Shown here piece by piece: positions 44,201 to 55,414 of a stretch of DNA of 64,000 bases; the first letter of the stretch is position 1; every line of letters begins with the position of its first letter. The notes under the pieces were generated by a model, which was given only the letters and a program-made list of their open reading frames with translations, was not told the DNA's origin and ran no database searches. The translations under genes were made by a program, and so were the position numbers. Origin of the DNA: Strigamia acuminata (Eukaryota; Arthropoda; Chilopoda; Geophilomorpha; Linotaeniidae); contig OX442317.1 in assembly GCA_949358305.1 (NCBI GenBank), positions 16,548,516 to 16,612,515 of the forward strand. The letters run 5' to 3'.

Positions 44201-45429
44201 GGAGATCCCAAAACCAGTACGTCTTCGTCATAATTGACAACTGTACTAAATTTGTAGAGATTAAAGCTTTAACCAAAGCCACGAGCGCTAATTGCGTTCA
44301 AGAATTAAGATCTGTTGCAAATCGTTGGGGTCACCCAAAAAAGATTGTTAGTGATAATGGGAAACAATTCGTTTCAGATATTTATAATGAATATTGCGAA
44401 ACTTATCATATCCGACCGGCTCATACGAGCACTTATCATGCTCAGGCTAACCCGACAGAGAGAGCCAACAGGGACATTAAGATTTTATTGGCAATTTACA
44501 CGGATGTGCACACCCAATGGCCGCGATATTTAGACGAATTTGCGTTTGTAATTCGTAATAATAAATCGGATGCAACAAATTCGACACCGATGTTGCTTAA
44601 TACGGGGAGAATTGTTACCTTACCTTTCGATCCGAGAATTCTCAGGCATGCCAACCCATTTGACAAGCATAACCCTGAGAAGTATGTTCGAGAATTACTT
44701 GACATATTACGTAGAGCGCATCAAGAGATGCACAGAAGAATTCAATTGAATTACGAAAGACATCGTAAGATTCACGAACAAAAGTTCACAATTATTGAAT
44801 TCGAAGTTGGAGATTTAGTTTGGAAACAAACTCACATTCTCTCGTGCGCAGACAAAAAGATCTCCGCAGGTCTTGCTGAGAAGCGGGACGGTCCTTGGGA
44901 GATTGTCGAAATCCTTCCAGGTAGCGCGTATAAATTACGCAAACTTGCTGATGGTTCAATAGAAAAATCAGTGAACATTAAGGCTTTATATCCTTATACG
45001 CCGTTATATCCAATTGAAACTTGGAAAATAGGGCAGAAAACTGCTTCAAATACAGATCAGGAAAATCCTAAATGGATGGACGAAAGTAATGAACTTCCGT
45101 CACCACCTGTTCAAAAGGAAATAATTCCTGAAACTCCTACGGAAGTTCCGATGGAATTATCCGAATCGCCCCAAATACAGACTAAAAAATCTGTACAAGA
45201 AAAGTCTAAACATAGACATCGACAGCGATTAATTGCTGTGGATAAGAAAGCAGCAGTGGAACGAGGAGAACCTCTAAAGAAACCTCCTCGCAAACCACGT
45301 AAACCCCAGAAACTAGTTGAACGAACTAGCACGCGTCCTCGAAGAGAACGAGTTCCAAATCCGAAATATTCAGATGAAAATTTCGTGCGAAATATTACGG
45401 CAGTATTTAAGAAGCCTTACCAACAATGA
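41255..45429 (+). CDS. pol: Gypsy-C Pol polyprotein, complete
   Basis: Open from the frameshift site; first internal Met at 41305, and 1374 residues from there. Aspartic protease NALMDTGASQCYIG (about residue 92; DTGA here, DSGA in A and B), reverse transcriptase YLDDVIVYS (about 437), RNase H VVMTDASHEGLGAVICQ (about 585), integrase zinc finger HGHPLSGHAG..CPHCSQ (about 887-930), catalytic D (MDLMGP, about 956), D (VSDNGKQF, about 1014), E (NPTERANRD, about 1049), then a GPWEIVEI..YKLRKL fold and a basic Pro/Arg tail. All expected catalytic residues are present. Confidence 0.94.
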
Positions 45430-46528
45430 GATAAAAATCTCAAAGTTTACCTAGGATTTAATAAAGTTTTATTTAAAACTTGATGTGTGCTTATTTACAT
45501 GTCTAAATTCGTGTAGAGATTTATAATCTCAACACCGGGGGACATAATAAATACACATTTTCGTCAGATTTATATTAAAATATAAATTTGTATCGGAATT
45601 GATTAGTTTCGATAGATTATCTCTTTGATTGACTTTATTTGAGATATGCAGGTATTTTTTATTATTAAAAAATACGAAGATTTACTTGAAACAAGTGATC
45701 TCGTCTTCTCACGAAGACACGTGATTATCGAAGTGCGATTAAACCTCGAACCCGATTAAAAGGGGATAAAAATCCCAGGGTTCATTGCACACACACACTT
45801 CAACACGTGGACACCGGTCTACTCGTCTCTACCTTTTCTTCGCACGTCGAGAAAGATTTAAACGAACGGACTTATCCATTAAGTGAGAGTTACAGAAATT
45901 TAGGAGTTCCTAAAGCGATAGTTACGTAAGTAAATTTTGAATTCTTTGTCAAAAGTTGTGAAAATATTCGTAACACTTGTATACGGCGTCCCGATAAAGT
46001 TTGATTAAAACTTGGAAAGATTCACGTGTAGTTATAAACGTGACTTAGCTAATTTAGCGGGGAAATTAATTATTCTATCGAATGAATTAGATGGCTTGAA
46101 TTTAAACAAGTATTTGTTAACTTAAGCGTAGTAGCACTAATTAAATTAAGTCGCGGTCGAGGCTTGGGTAATTTTTATTCGTAATAAATTCTCAACCGAA
46201 GTTTATTCGGTATTTTATTTTTTTTTCACTCACACGTGGAATGGAATAATTAATTATTCAGAACTAGAATTTCTATTGAAAAGATAGCTAAAAAGAATTT
46301 TCGAGAGAAAACTCAACAAGTTGCGATTTTGAAAAAATCCTTCGGGCGAGTCTATTCTCTTGTCGGAAACACAAGGGGACATGAGTCATTAAGTGCCATG
46401 TGATACAAGTTATAAATAACTCGGTTTACACGAAGTTGTTACGAACGTAGTTTACAATTTTTTTGAATACAAAGAATTTTGGGAGTTTGAAGTGAAAATT
46501 ATTTTAATAAATGATTTATTTGTTTAGA
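45430..46528 (+). promoter_or_regulatory. Gypsy-C pol-ORF3 spacer with putative promoter and leader intron
   Basis: A TATA-like TTAAAAGGGGATAAAA lies near 45756. A leader with GCACGTCGAGAAAG follows, then a donor GTTAC/GTAAGT (45925/45926) and an acceptor TTTGTTTAG (46527), bracketing a 602-nt intron that ends 1 nt before the ORF3 ATG. The same layout, with a 572-nt intron, is seen in Gypsy-B. A purine run CACCGGGGGAC at about 45531-45541 copies the motif before the 3' LTR. Confidence 0.5.
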
Positions 46529-48010
46529 ATGGGTTCGAATAAACATCATTCTAAACGCAGTCATCGTCGGCATCGACGAAGTTCCAGCTCCAGCTCGTCC
46601 ACCTCAACGGAGGGAGAACAGCGTCGTTCCGCCGAACGGAATTTGATGAGGTTGCAACAAATTGCACCTGTGCCGACGTTCAACCTGACGCCGCTTCAAT
46701 TGGCCGCGCTGAATTGGATTGGCTCGCACCCGGAATGTCTTCCGCCCGACATGCAAGCAAATGCTCCATTGCCAACGGAAGTCTTTCCTGGAATAGGTGC
46801 GCAGCTGACAGTTCCAGTGGCCCAGTTGGCCCCGCTCGCGCAAGTGGTACACCCACCGACTAACGTCATCAGTGTCCCGTTGGCTCCACACACGCCAGTG
46901 TTCCAGCCACCCGTAGCAAGTGTTCCGCCAATCGTCGCGAATACTTCCGTTGTTAGTGCCCCAGTTACCACTGTAGCTGCGAATCCAGGATGGATTCCCG
47001 CCGGAGCAGAGTCGTCTGCCTCTTCGTCTGGATGGACGGAACCTCCGCCAGGAGCTTTTCGGCTACCCGCGTCGACGACCCGTCCCAACGCGCAGCGCAT
47101 GGCTTATAAAGCCAAGAAGAAGGACGAGGCGGCCCAAAAGCGCCGTGAGCAGTGTGCGCGGGATATTGCGCAGGGAATTCCCCACGACAATATTGTCACC
47201 GACCAAGCGACGGAGACCATCTGTCCATTTTGTGTTGGTTGTGGTTGGTGTTGCGGTGCTTCCGCCGGCTCTTCTCTTATGAGATGCCCCAACTGCCGAG
47301 GCACGAAGGTGCGACCGCGCTCAGAGCCCTGGCGCAAGGAGGTGGAACCCCATGTCGTGAAGGGGATGAAGCCCAACGAGAAGAGATGTTGGGCTCACTG
47401 CCCAATTTGTCGCGTGTTTCTCAACGCTCGAGGAGAAGCCGTTTACATCGACCCCAGGTTCCTCACGAAGGAAAGAGCCGCTGCCAATGCAGGACTGACG
47501 GTCGAAGCCTTTCGACACCCACCTTCGTCGAATGTATCCGAAGTTTCGGACGAAACGGTGCAAGAGGTTGAGAGCGTCGAGGAAGAAGTGGTAACTCGTC
47601 CGAGAACCATGTCTCGTGGGCGAGGATGCCTTACACTGGACAGAGCTAAAGCAATTGCCCAGGAGCAGCGACAAAACATCGTCGCTCGAGGACGAGCCCG
47701 TCGGCTCCAGAAGATTGTGTCGGAGCAAGGTAAAAAACCGGAGGTTCCTCCAGTGGCCAAGTCGGATGTTTCCGACGAGTCGAAGTACGAGGATGCCGAG
47801 GAGAATCCGATTTCTATCGTCGACTTCGTGGCTGATCTTTTTGAAGATTTGCCGTTCCCTCCGCCGAGTCCGGCGGAAGTGGAAAAACCCGAGGAAGCAG
47901 TATTTTCCGCCGCCTCCACTGAGGCAACTGAAGAATCTTCAGATTTCCTAACCTCGACTGAAGTCGAGAAACCTGTTGAGAAGTCGACCAACGTCGAGAA
48001 GAAAGAATAG
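46529..48010 (+). CDS. Gypsy-C ORF3, non-envelope Cys-module protein
   Basis: 493 residues from ATG 46529, just after a TTTAG acceptor (an in-frame ATG at 46511 lies inside the putative intron). Basic Ser/Arg/His start (SKRSHRRHRRSSSS), then LNWIGSHPECLPPDM matching the HPExLP motif of Gypsy-B ORF3, a Val/Pro/Ala-rich linker, and the conserved module: RREQC, PHDNIV, CPFC, 17 residues, CPNC-RGTKVRP, 34 residues ending WAH, CPIC, then YIDPRFL. The C-terminus is acidic with Glu/Ser runs. No membrane or signal segment. Same family as 25431-27107; function unknown, with nucleic-acid or protein binding through a zinc ribbon as inference. Confidence 0.82.
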   Translation: MGSNKHHSKRSHRRHRRSSSSSSSTSTEGEQRRSAERNLMRLQQIAPVPTFNLTPLQLAALNWIGSHPECLPPDMQANAPLPTEVFPGIGAQLTVPVAQLAPLAQVVHPPTNVISVPLAPHTPVFQPPVASVPPIVANTSVVSAPVTTVAANPGWIPAGAESSASSSGWTEPPPGAFRLPASTTRPNAQRMAYKAKKKDEAAQKRREQCARDIAQGIPHDNIVTDQATETICPFCVGCGWCCGASAGSSLMRCPNCRGTKVRPRSEPWRKEVEPHVVKGMKPNEKRCWAHCPICRVFLNARGEAVYIDPRFLTKERAAANAGLTVEAFRHPPSSNVSEVSDETVQEVESVEEEVVTRPRTMSRGRGCLTLDRAKAIAQEQRQNIVARGRARRLQKIVSEQGKKPEVPPVAKSDVSDESKYEDAEENPISIVDFVADLFEDLPFPPPSPAEVEKPEEAVFSAASTEATEESSDFLTSTEVEKPVEKSTNVEKKE

Positions 48011-48729
48011 AAGTTAAACATTTGTTTTTTCCGAGTGGATATTTTAAATTTAAAATATGCCAAGTGTTGTTTGTTGTGTTTTCAAGTGTGATTTCGTTTA
48101 TTTCCGAATTAAGAATAATTTGTTTAAATGTTTGAAGATTTTTGAGCTAATTATTAATATTCCTAAGAATAAGTTAATTTTGAAAATTGGATTCAAGTTT
48201 GAATTCAATTTATGTTGTTGATCTTGATTATTTTCATAATTAGATGTGGTTGAATTACATAAAGATTTGTGTGTTTTGTTTTCACTTTGATCAAAGTTTT
48301 AAAAGACTTCGAGTTGAAGTCAGTTTTCATTTTTATAACAACCGTAATAAAGAATGATTCGTAGTTTAGATTTGATAAATAAAATTTGCATAAATTTATT
48401 TAATGTCTCATCTGAATTATATAAACTACGGAGAAATTTATTTTGATCAGAGAAGTTAAGATTTCCTTTGAAATCCGCGCTGTCGAACATGAGAACGAGT
48501 TCGGACGAGTTCATTTCGTTGCTTGGCAACCGGGAGATGTGCTGTGCGGGAAAGCCGATTAGTCTAATCGTCTACGCTGTTTCTGAAAGAAAGTAGTTGA
48601 TTAATTTTAAATAAATTAAAAAGAGTACGAGTTGAGCCTAACAATTCAATAGAATTTGGTGAACATTTCTTAAGATATTAAGAATGACAATTAAAGAGTT
48701 GGAAACTCTATGCTTGTCACCGGGGGATG
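48011..48729 (+). other. Gypsy-C 3' untranslated region and polypurine tract
   Basis: AT-rich, no gene. The last bases, CACCGGGGGATG (48718-48729), form the polypurine tract directly before the 3' LTR. Confidence 0.7.
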
Positions 48730-50288
48730 TGTGACGGTTATAAAACCGTATTATCCAATGTTCACACTAGATGGCGCTGTTTGTCTAACGCGCGCAGTTT
48801 AAACTCGATAAAGTTGCGAGTTATATTAAAGAATTAATATAACGTTGCGAATAAAATATACAGTATTTTATTGGACTAAGCTAAGTATTATTTACTTGAG
48901 ATATTGATTCTATCGAATCAATATCCGGTTTTACTTACCTGTTGAAGATGACCAATCGGACTCTTCTGGACCCAGTTCAATATTAGGTCCGGACTAGTGA
49001 TCCACGAATCCATCGATTCAGACACCTGATTGGCTGTCGCCAATCTGATTGTTCTCTAGAACTATATAAGCTCTGGTTTTCACGAGCTCCCCGCTTGGCT
49101 TGAATGAATATTGTTGTATTGCATTGTTGTTATCGTATGATCTCACTTTCTCTCACGACACATCGGGCCTCCTCAGCTCTCAATGGATATGTATTATTAC
49201 TATCGTGTTATTGCTTGTTGTAGGGCCCATCTGGGAAGGCTAACCTTGTAGACATGTTTCACACATGAAATGGCCCCGTAGTGTTAGCCGGCTGTTCTAA
49301 GGGACAGTAGGATTTCATACGGTGGCGTAGTATATCGCTCATGCACGGGATTGATTAACCTGTTAAACAAATATCAAATTATATGATCGGTGATAGTCGC
49401 ATCTATCTGCGCGATTCTCCGATCATAGGTCAGATGCTCTGCCAGAGCACATATACGGGAAGTCAAACCCGTCAAACAAATACGGGCAAACTGTTTTCCC
49501 AGGGTTCCGATGCAGTGCATTGGCCCTTCCGTTAAGTGGGCAAGACTTGTCCGAGGTCGGTAAAAGCCTTATTCACAGGCGACGCACCGGGTTGGTGGCC
49601 CGTGAGCAATTGCATTCATACCTTGCGCTAAACAAACACTCGGGTATTGGTAATGCCGATCTGGTAGTCCCCCAGGAACTGTTTACCCAGTGGTTGGTAC
49701 CACTGAAAGCGACTCGTCGCAGAAAACAAATACCCGGCGCCTGATCACGAGATCTTGTCGTCGTAAGGCATGCTGGCGGATGGAGCTTCAACAACTCCCG
49801 CGATGGTTCCCTCGACTGTCGTGACTGTCCCCGCCCATAGAATAACAATATAACAATTCATTTGTTATATTACACTAATAATGTTTTGATGATTTGAATA
49901 CGGAATATTCTAATGAATATTCCCGACCAAATACGAAGGATTCTTCGTATTAATAGATATCCGAGCTGCGGGACCGAATACGTCTCCGTAGCGCTAACTG
50001 TGACGATGCCGCAAAGTCAGCCGCACCACTCGAACAGCATCGCCCGGAACCTCAACCAGTGTAGCCGCCGTTACACTTATCCAGAACCCCAACTCCAGTT
50101 GTAATGTTAATAAACATGTAAATTATATCACACAAAATCGTAAGTTGTTATATTTGATCACATATTCACGTTGTACAGACTTCCGTAGCTTATCTCGGTT
50201 AGGTTATTTCTAGTTGTAGAAATGTCTTGTCTAAACCGATTTATCTCTTGTAATGGCTAATTATTCAGCCAAAAGTAGAATCGTCACA
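48730..50288 (+). mobile_element. Gypsy-C 3' LTR
   Basis: 1559 bp, same length and no seen difference from the 5' LTR; followed by the GCCA duplication. Confidence 0.95.
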
Positions 50289-50380
50289 GCCATTACAAAT
50301 TACATAAAAAAAATGTATTTGAAAAATACAAAACAGTAAAATAAACTGAATTAATAAACTATTAATATTATAGAATTAAT

Positions 50381-53289
50381 TTAAATATTTGGTGCATTCT
50401 TCTGAGCAGGTAACTGTAAAGAAATTTTCATAATCTCAATTATTTATTATTTGGATGTTGTTACCTGCAATGACATTTTTAACAGTGTCGCTCCACGGGA
50501 TTGTCCATTCATTATTTGATCGCGCCAGAAATTCCGTACACCAGTTATAGCTAGTTTGCATTTTTTATGCGGATCATTACTATGGCTTGTAACTTTAAGC
50601 TGAAAATAGTTAAAATAATTTTATTCAAAATAATATTTATTCATATCACAATAGATACTAACATGAGCTTCTTTAATGTAATTCAGTTCTGGAATTTCTA
50701 GTTGATGTAGAATTTGTTCAGAATTATCTTCACTTCTTTCTAACTGTAAAAGATTAATTAAAAAATTAATTTAAGCAGAGGTTTTTTTGAATTACTTACA
50801 ATAAACTTCTTTTTTTCAGGTGGCATGGTGGACAGATCAATTGAAGATGAGACTATTAATTCAGACAACATTAAAATTTAATCATTACTTAATAAATTTT
50901 GTAAATACATAACTAACCAATAGATTGCTTGTTATGCTGGCGTTGTCTTTGGCGCTTCAAACGTCTTTTTTTGTTTGAATAAGATTGCTTAAAAGATTTA
51001 ATAAAATTAAAAAACCTAATTAAAGTCATAAATCCATAGTTTTATACATACCTGCATTTTAACAGGTGACATCATAACTGTAACAGATGATGCTGGGGAT
51101 AGCACCTAATAAATATTGAAAAAAAAAATTTATTAACAAATTTAAAAAAAGAAAAAAGAAAAAAAAAGAAAAAGAAAAAAATAATAGAGGGTCTGGGTGA
51201 AGAAGTGGTCTCCTGTTTGCACCATTAATACATGCATCATTAATCTCAGCGCTGAGGAAGAAACAGTTCTTTACATTACACACAGTACTGGTCGTACGGA
51301 AGCCTTAAAATAAATGCATACAAGAATTGCAAACCTCTAAGGCACAAAGAGGATACCGTAGAAAGTACTCAGCAAGAGAGCTTAAGCCTATTATAGCAAA
51401 TCTTCACTTTAAATGTAATAAAACTACTTTGCAAACACTCCCTGGGTGTAGCATTCAAATAAACCCAATAAATGTACATGAAATCTTATCAAATACTCAA
51501 AGAATACAAAGAAAAGAATGTAAACAAAGGTTTTCTGCCAATCAAATTGCAGCTCTACAGTGAGTGCAGTATTTACATCAAAAAGCATCATTAACAAGCA
51601 GTAAAACTTAAGACTATTACATTGCTAAATACAAAAATGCCTAATTACCCACAAATACCTCATAAAACCCACAGAAAGGTAATTTTACATCTTTCTCTGC
51701 AGAGACAGTTAAGCCACGCCCACAGCAATGGCGGACAAGGAGAAGAGAGATCGCTCATATGAGGACAAAAGCGATCTAAGCAAACTTCCAGGACAAGTGA
51801 GAGGCATTCTAAGATAACAAATTAGTTAACAGGCATATATACAACTAATATGAGTGGTTTTTAATCCGTGGCAGGACCTGGATCGATTCTGCAAGCGGTC
51901 CAGAGGCGCACACACACGGTAGACAATCATTTCGCACGCATTTGGACGTTTTCACACCTGAAACGGGCGGTGCTGAGCTCTCATGTGCACAGTAGACACA
52001 CAGGACAATAAACAAGGTAGGAAAATTGCTAATAAACTGATAAAATGCACTAAATGCATTTAAACACTTAAAATAACAGTTTGACTTCTTCCAGTCCACA
52101 TTTGCATCCAACTTGTCGGACCGCACACGCAACTGAACTGGAAACAGACAACAGTTAAGAAACAGGTAAAATTGCACAAAACATTAATAAGTGGCAACAA
52201 AAACTGACAAAACTCTATTTTGACATTTCAGGAGATGAATTCACATGGCAAACGCTTTCAGCAAAGAAACTGGTACACATGTACTAAGAAAACATCACTT
52301 TCAGACAGGGAAATATTCAGATAAGTGTCAGATTCGAATCCAAACACAAAAGAATGAAATTAAAAACGTTTTTCTGTATTTCCATGAAAATCCCACATGT
52401 GTAGATTCTCTTCCTTGCCGGTGACCGTTTTGACAACTCCATTTGTTGTTTGCAACACAGCGTTGAGTCTCAGCGCTGAGTCTCAGCGCTGATGAAGGGA
52501 TCAACTGAGAGAGCTTTCTGCCACTCAGCGCTGAGATTAATGGTGATTAAAAATCAAATTCAGACTGTTATTATCGAGGACTTCGAGGTTGTATTATGAT
52601 AAATATTTTTTAGCTCATGATGTTGCACAAACTCCTGATCTGCCAAGGTGATCTGATGTCAAATGAAACATTTCATTTAATGTTGCACAAACTCCTGATC
52701 TGCCATGGTGATCTGATGTTCAATGTAACATTTTATTTAATTTTGTTTCCTCTCTAAAACAGATTCCTGATTTCTCAATCTGAATTCCATTTCAGAGTGA
52801 AATCGAAAATTAAATTTGCTTAAATGTAGCTAAAAATATCTACTGAAATAGAAAAAACAATATAAATGTATTTTTAATCATTTCTTATATTTTCATGCAT
52901 TTTCTGAAATACCATTTGCATTTCAAGGAAATTTGTATTTGATGGCCAATTTATAATTTAATAGTGTATTTTACCTATATAAATATAAACTAAACCTTAA
53001 ATAGTCAAAATAAACATAAAATAAGCCATAAATTAATATTTATTAATATTAATATTTGTTATCATTGACAAAAAAAAATTTAATGTAAAAAATTACAAAT
53101 TACCTCTTGATGTTTCTTTTTTAAACCCAGTTTGGGAGACTTGTTTTTTTCAAAACCTGAAAATAAAATGCAATTACAAATTTATTCAGTTTATTGTTTC
53201 TAATAATATTTACCAGTTGATGTATTTACCCACTTCTCCACATAATCACTTTTGAAGGAGAAGGAATCAACTTCTGATGATGTATTCAT
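50381..53289 (-). CDS. CACTA accessory gene, 8 exons, 184 residues
   Basis: Exons: 53214-53289 (ATG 53289), 53104-53156, 51052-51105, 50918-50987, 50800-50852, 50663-50743, 50465-50599, 50381-50413 (TAA). Every intron is GT..AG and phases (1,0,0,1,0,0,0) agree at all seven junctions, which is strong evidence for a real gene. The protein starts MNTSSEVDSFSFKSDYVEKW, has a strongly basic nuclear-signal-like stretch (NKKRRLKRQRQRQ) and a C-terminal region with KVTSHSNDPHKKC and GVRNFWRDQIM. Not recognised. It lies convergent to the left terminus and its stop is 88 bp from the Gypsy-C insertion, so it survived that event. The 1.9-kb third intron holds another repeat element. A DNA-binding accessory role in transposition is a guess from composition and context. 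Confidence 0.68.
51239..52541. mobile_element. Possible small non-autonomous element with inverted ends
   Basis: ATTAATCTCAGCGCTGAG near 51239 matches inverted CTCAGCGCTGAGATTAAT near 52524-52541. The core CTCAGCGCTGAG is itself a palindrome, and two extra copies lie at 52470-52490. The enclosed 1.3 kb has no convincing gene. It sits wholly within an intron of the gene at 50381-53289. No clear target duplication was found. Confidence 0.45.
52615..52740. repeat. ~61-bp tandem duplication
   Basis: Two copies of a segment with GTTGCACAAACTCCTGATC and GGTGATCTGATGTNAA, differing at a few positions. Non-coding. Confidence 0.8.
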
Positions 53290-53779
53290 ATCTTGGTCAA
53301 ATTGAAATAAACAGGATGAGTATTCAGAAATTATACAGAACCAAAAAATATAGTGCAAATTGAAAGAAATAAACAATAACCTAAGTTTGTTGCTTGTCTT
53401 CTTCGCAAGTTGTTGTCGTCTGCACAATCTGCGCATGCTTGTCACCGTTATTTGGCGCCAAACATCGTCTGCAGTGATTACTCATGCGCATAAGCAATAT
53501 TTAGCACAAAAATCGACTGCTTTGTCCTGGAGTTAGGAGACATTGTCAAAAACAACACGCACGATTTGATGAGAATCAAGCAAGGAATCGAATAGAAACA
53601 ATTTGGAAAAACGGTAACTTTCGAATAGAATATTATCCAAACAAAATACAAAATTAATAGAAATTAAATTTTAAATTTTTTTCCAGGAAAACACAACTGA
53701 TCATCTACAGCGTTGGGACTAGTTCAAATCCGCGTGTTGGTTTTAAGTTTTTGGTTAATTTGACGTTCAAAATAACGAT

Positions 53780-55414
53780 ATGTCGGTCGGATCCGCTTCG
53801 GATGATGCCTACAGTTCGGACGAAGAGGTTGGTGAAGTTAATTATTGTTTGGAAAACGTTTGTTTTGATAAATTTGTGTTTTTTTGATAGTTACATCAAC
53901 GGCCCGTAGTGAAGCTATTGAAAGCCAAAGCCAGCAAGGTGGAGTAGAAAATATTAATAAATAATAAAATATCGATGAATACAGTTGTTTGATGTTTATT
54001 TTTATGTATAGATAGCCTGACTGGAGAAATATGAGACACTTAAATTGGAATTGGATTGGCTGAAACGACTGGATTTGATTAATTCGACCGATGTTGTTAC
54101 GCCCGAATTTTATTTGTGTTGAGTTGTGCGGTTTTCGGGTATTTTTGTTGGTAGGTTTTTGGATTTTGATGGTTTTTTTAAAAGTATTTTGTGATGGTTT
54201 TGGGGTTTTATTTATTATTTTTGTTGGTTTTAGCTTTATTTTAATGTTTATATGTATTTTCTTTGAGGTTTTCCAGGTATTTCTTGGATGTTTTTTTGTA
54301 ATTTTTGAGATTTTTAGGTATTTTTAGTGTTTTTCGATATTTTTATTGTTTTTTTTTTATATTTAGAGGTTTTTGGGTATTTTGATGTTTTTTTGGTGTT
54401 TTTTCTTATTTTTTTGCTTCTTTTAATGTTGTTTAGGTTAAAAAACAATTTTTTTGGTTTTTTTAGGTTTAAACAAGTACAGAGTGCAGTTTTGGAAGTA
54501 ATTCCCAATCTAAATTAATTGTTAAAACGAGACGGCCAGTGGATTATTACACACGATCAAATGAAAAAGGTCCGCGAAAGACTTCAGTCGCAGGAGCTGA
54601 TAATGAAAAGGCGAGGAAATTAAGGAATTGAAGAAATATTCAAAAGATGTTTGTTTTTTTGTCATTTTTTTGAGGTGTTTGGGGTTTTATTGAATCTGGT
54701 TTTGCTTTAGGTTCAACAACAAGCGAATGAGAAAATGGAAATTCTTGAACTGTTGAAAAAACGGAAAAAGTTAACGAAGGATTCTGATGAGATTTTTGAT
54801 GGAGAAGTGTAGAAGTCGAATACAAATCTGAAAGCTAAAAACGGAATTTTGAAGAATAAAAATTCAAGGTTTGCATTTTTTTTAGTGCAATAATCACAAT
54901 TTTGTAAATTTTGGTCTAAATTTTGATGGTTTTGATCAAAGTTTGGACAATTTTAATTAAAATATACACGATTTAATTAAAATATAAACGATTTTAATCA
55001 AAATTTTGACCATTTTATTCAAAATTTTGACCATTTTATTCAAAATTTTGACCATTTTATTCAAAATTTTGTTTATTTTGATTAAACTTTTGTCCACTTT
55101 CATAAATTTAATTCAAATCTATTCATCCAAATAATCCTCAAACGTTTTCATCACAGGGTGCCAAGAAACGAATGGAAAAAGACAAAAAGAATTGACAAAA
55201 AGGAGCGATCCAAGTAAAACGCCACCAAAACCTCAGCCAATGTCTCCGACTACCGAAAACCACGAACTGGACCCAAGATTTCACAAGTTTATAATATTTA
55301 TCGCCCCCTAAACACATTTATTTTTTCCAGGGCAGAAAATCCGGCAACAAAGGCGGCAAGACGATGCAACCGGGCAAACAAAAACGGCAAAACATGCGCG
55401 TTAGAAACAACTGA
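53780..55414 (+). pseudogene. Decayed EBP2-like gene (rRNA-processing protein) captured in CACTA
   Basis: Plus-strand fragments in the right order resemble EBP2 (EBNA1-binding protein 2 family, nucleolar, large-subunit rRNA processing). They are an acidic start ..DDAYSSDEE (53780-53827), a LKLELDWLKRLDLIN-like segment (about 54020-54085), VQSAVLEVIPNL (about 54475-54515) with RRPVDYY and DQMKKVRERLQSQE in two different frames, a QQQANEKMEILELLKKRKK-like segment with FDGE (54710-54811), and a basic tail PGKQKRQNMRVRNN-stop (about 55330-55414). Introns separate the pieces, so it is a genomic, not processed, copy. Frameshifts and in-frame stops (for example after VIPNLN) show it is dead. Identification is from remembered family features; the fragments are short. 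Confidence 0.6.

Larger units (their letters stand above)
36262..50288 (+). mobile_element. Ty3/Gypsy element C, complete, 14.03 kb
   Basis: Two 1559-bp LTRs (36262-37820, 48730-50288), each TGTGACGG..CGTCACA, flanked by the 4-bp duplication GCCA (36258-36261, 50289-50292). Between them lie the tRNA-Gln primer-binding site, gag, frameshift cassette, pol, ORF3 and polypurine tract, all on the plus strand and all open. LTRs of equal length with no difference in the stretches I compared indicate a very recent insertion; it may be active. Confidence 0.95.

Noticed and set aside
46529-48010. ORF3 as an envelope protein
   Set aside because: No signal peptide, no transmembrane helix, no furin-like site and no fusion region; hydrophilic and Cys-module bearing instead. 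The same holds for 25431-27107.
51327-51563. 78-codon plus-strand frame in the CACTA intron
   Set aside because: No splice context or recognisable domain, and it lies inside the putative inverted-end element.
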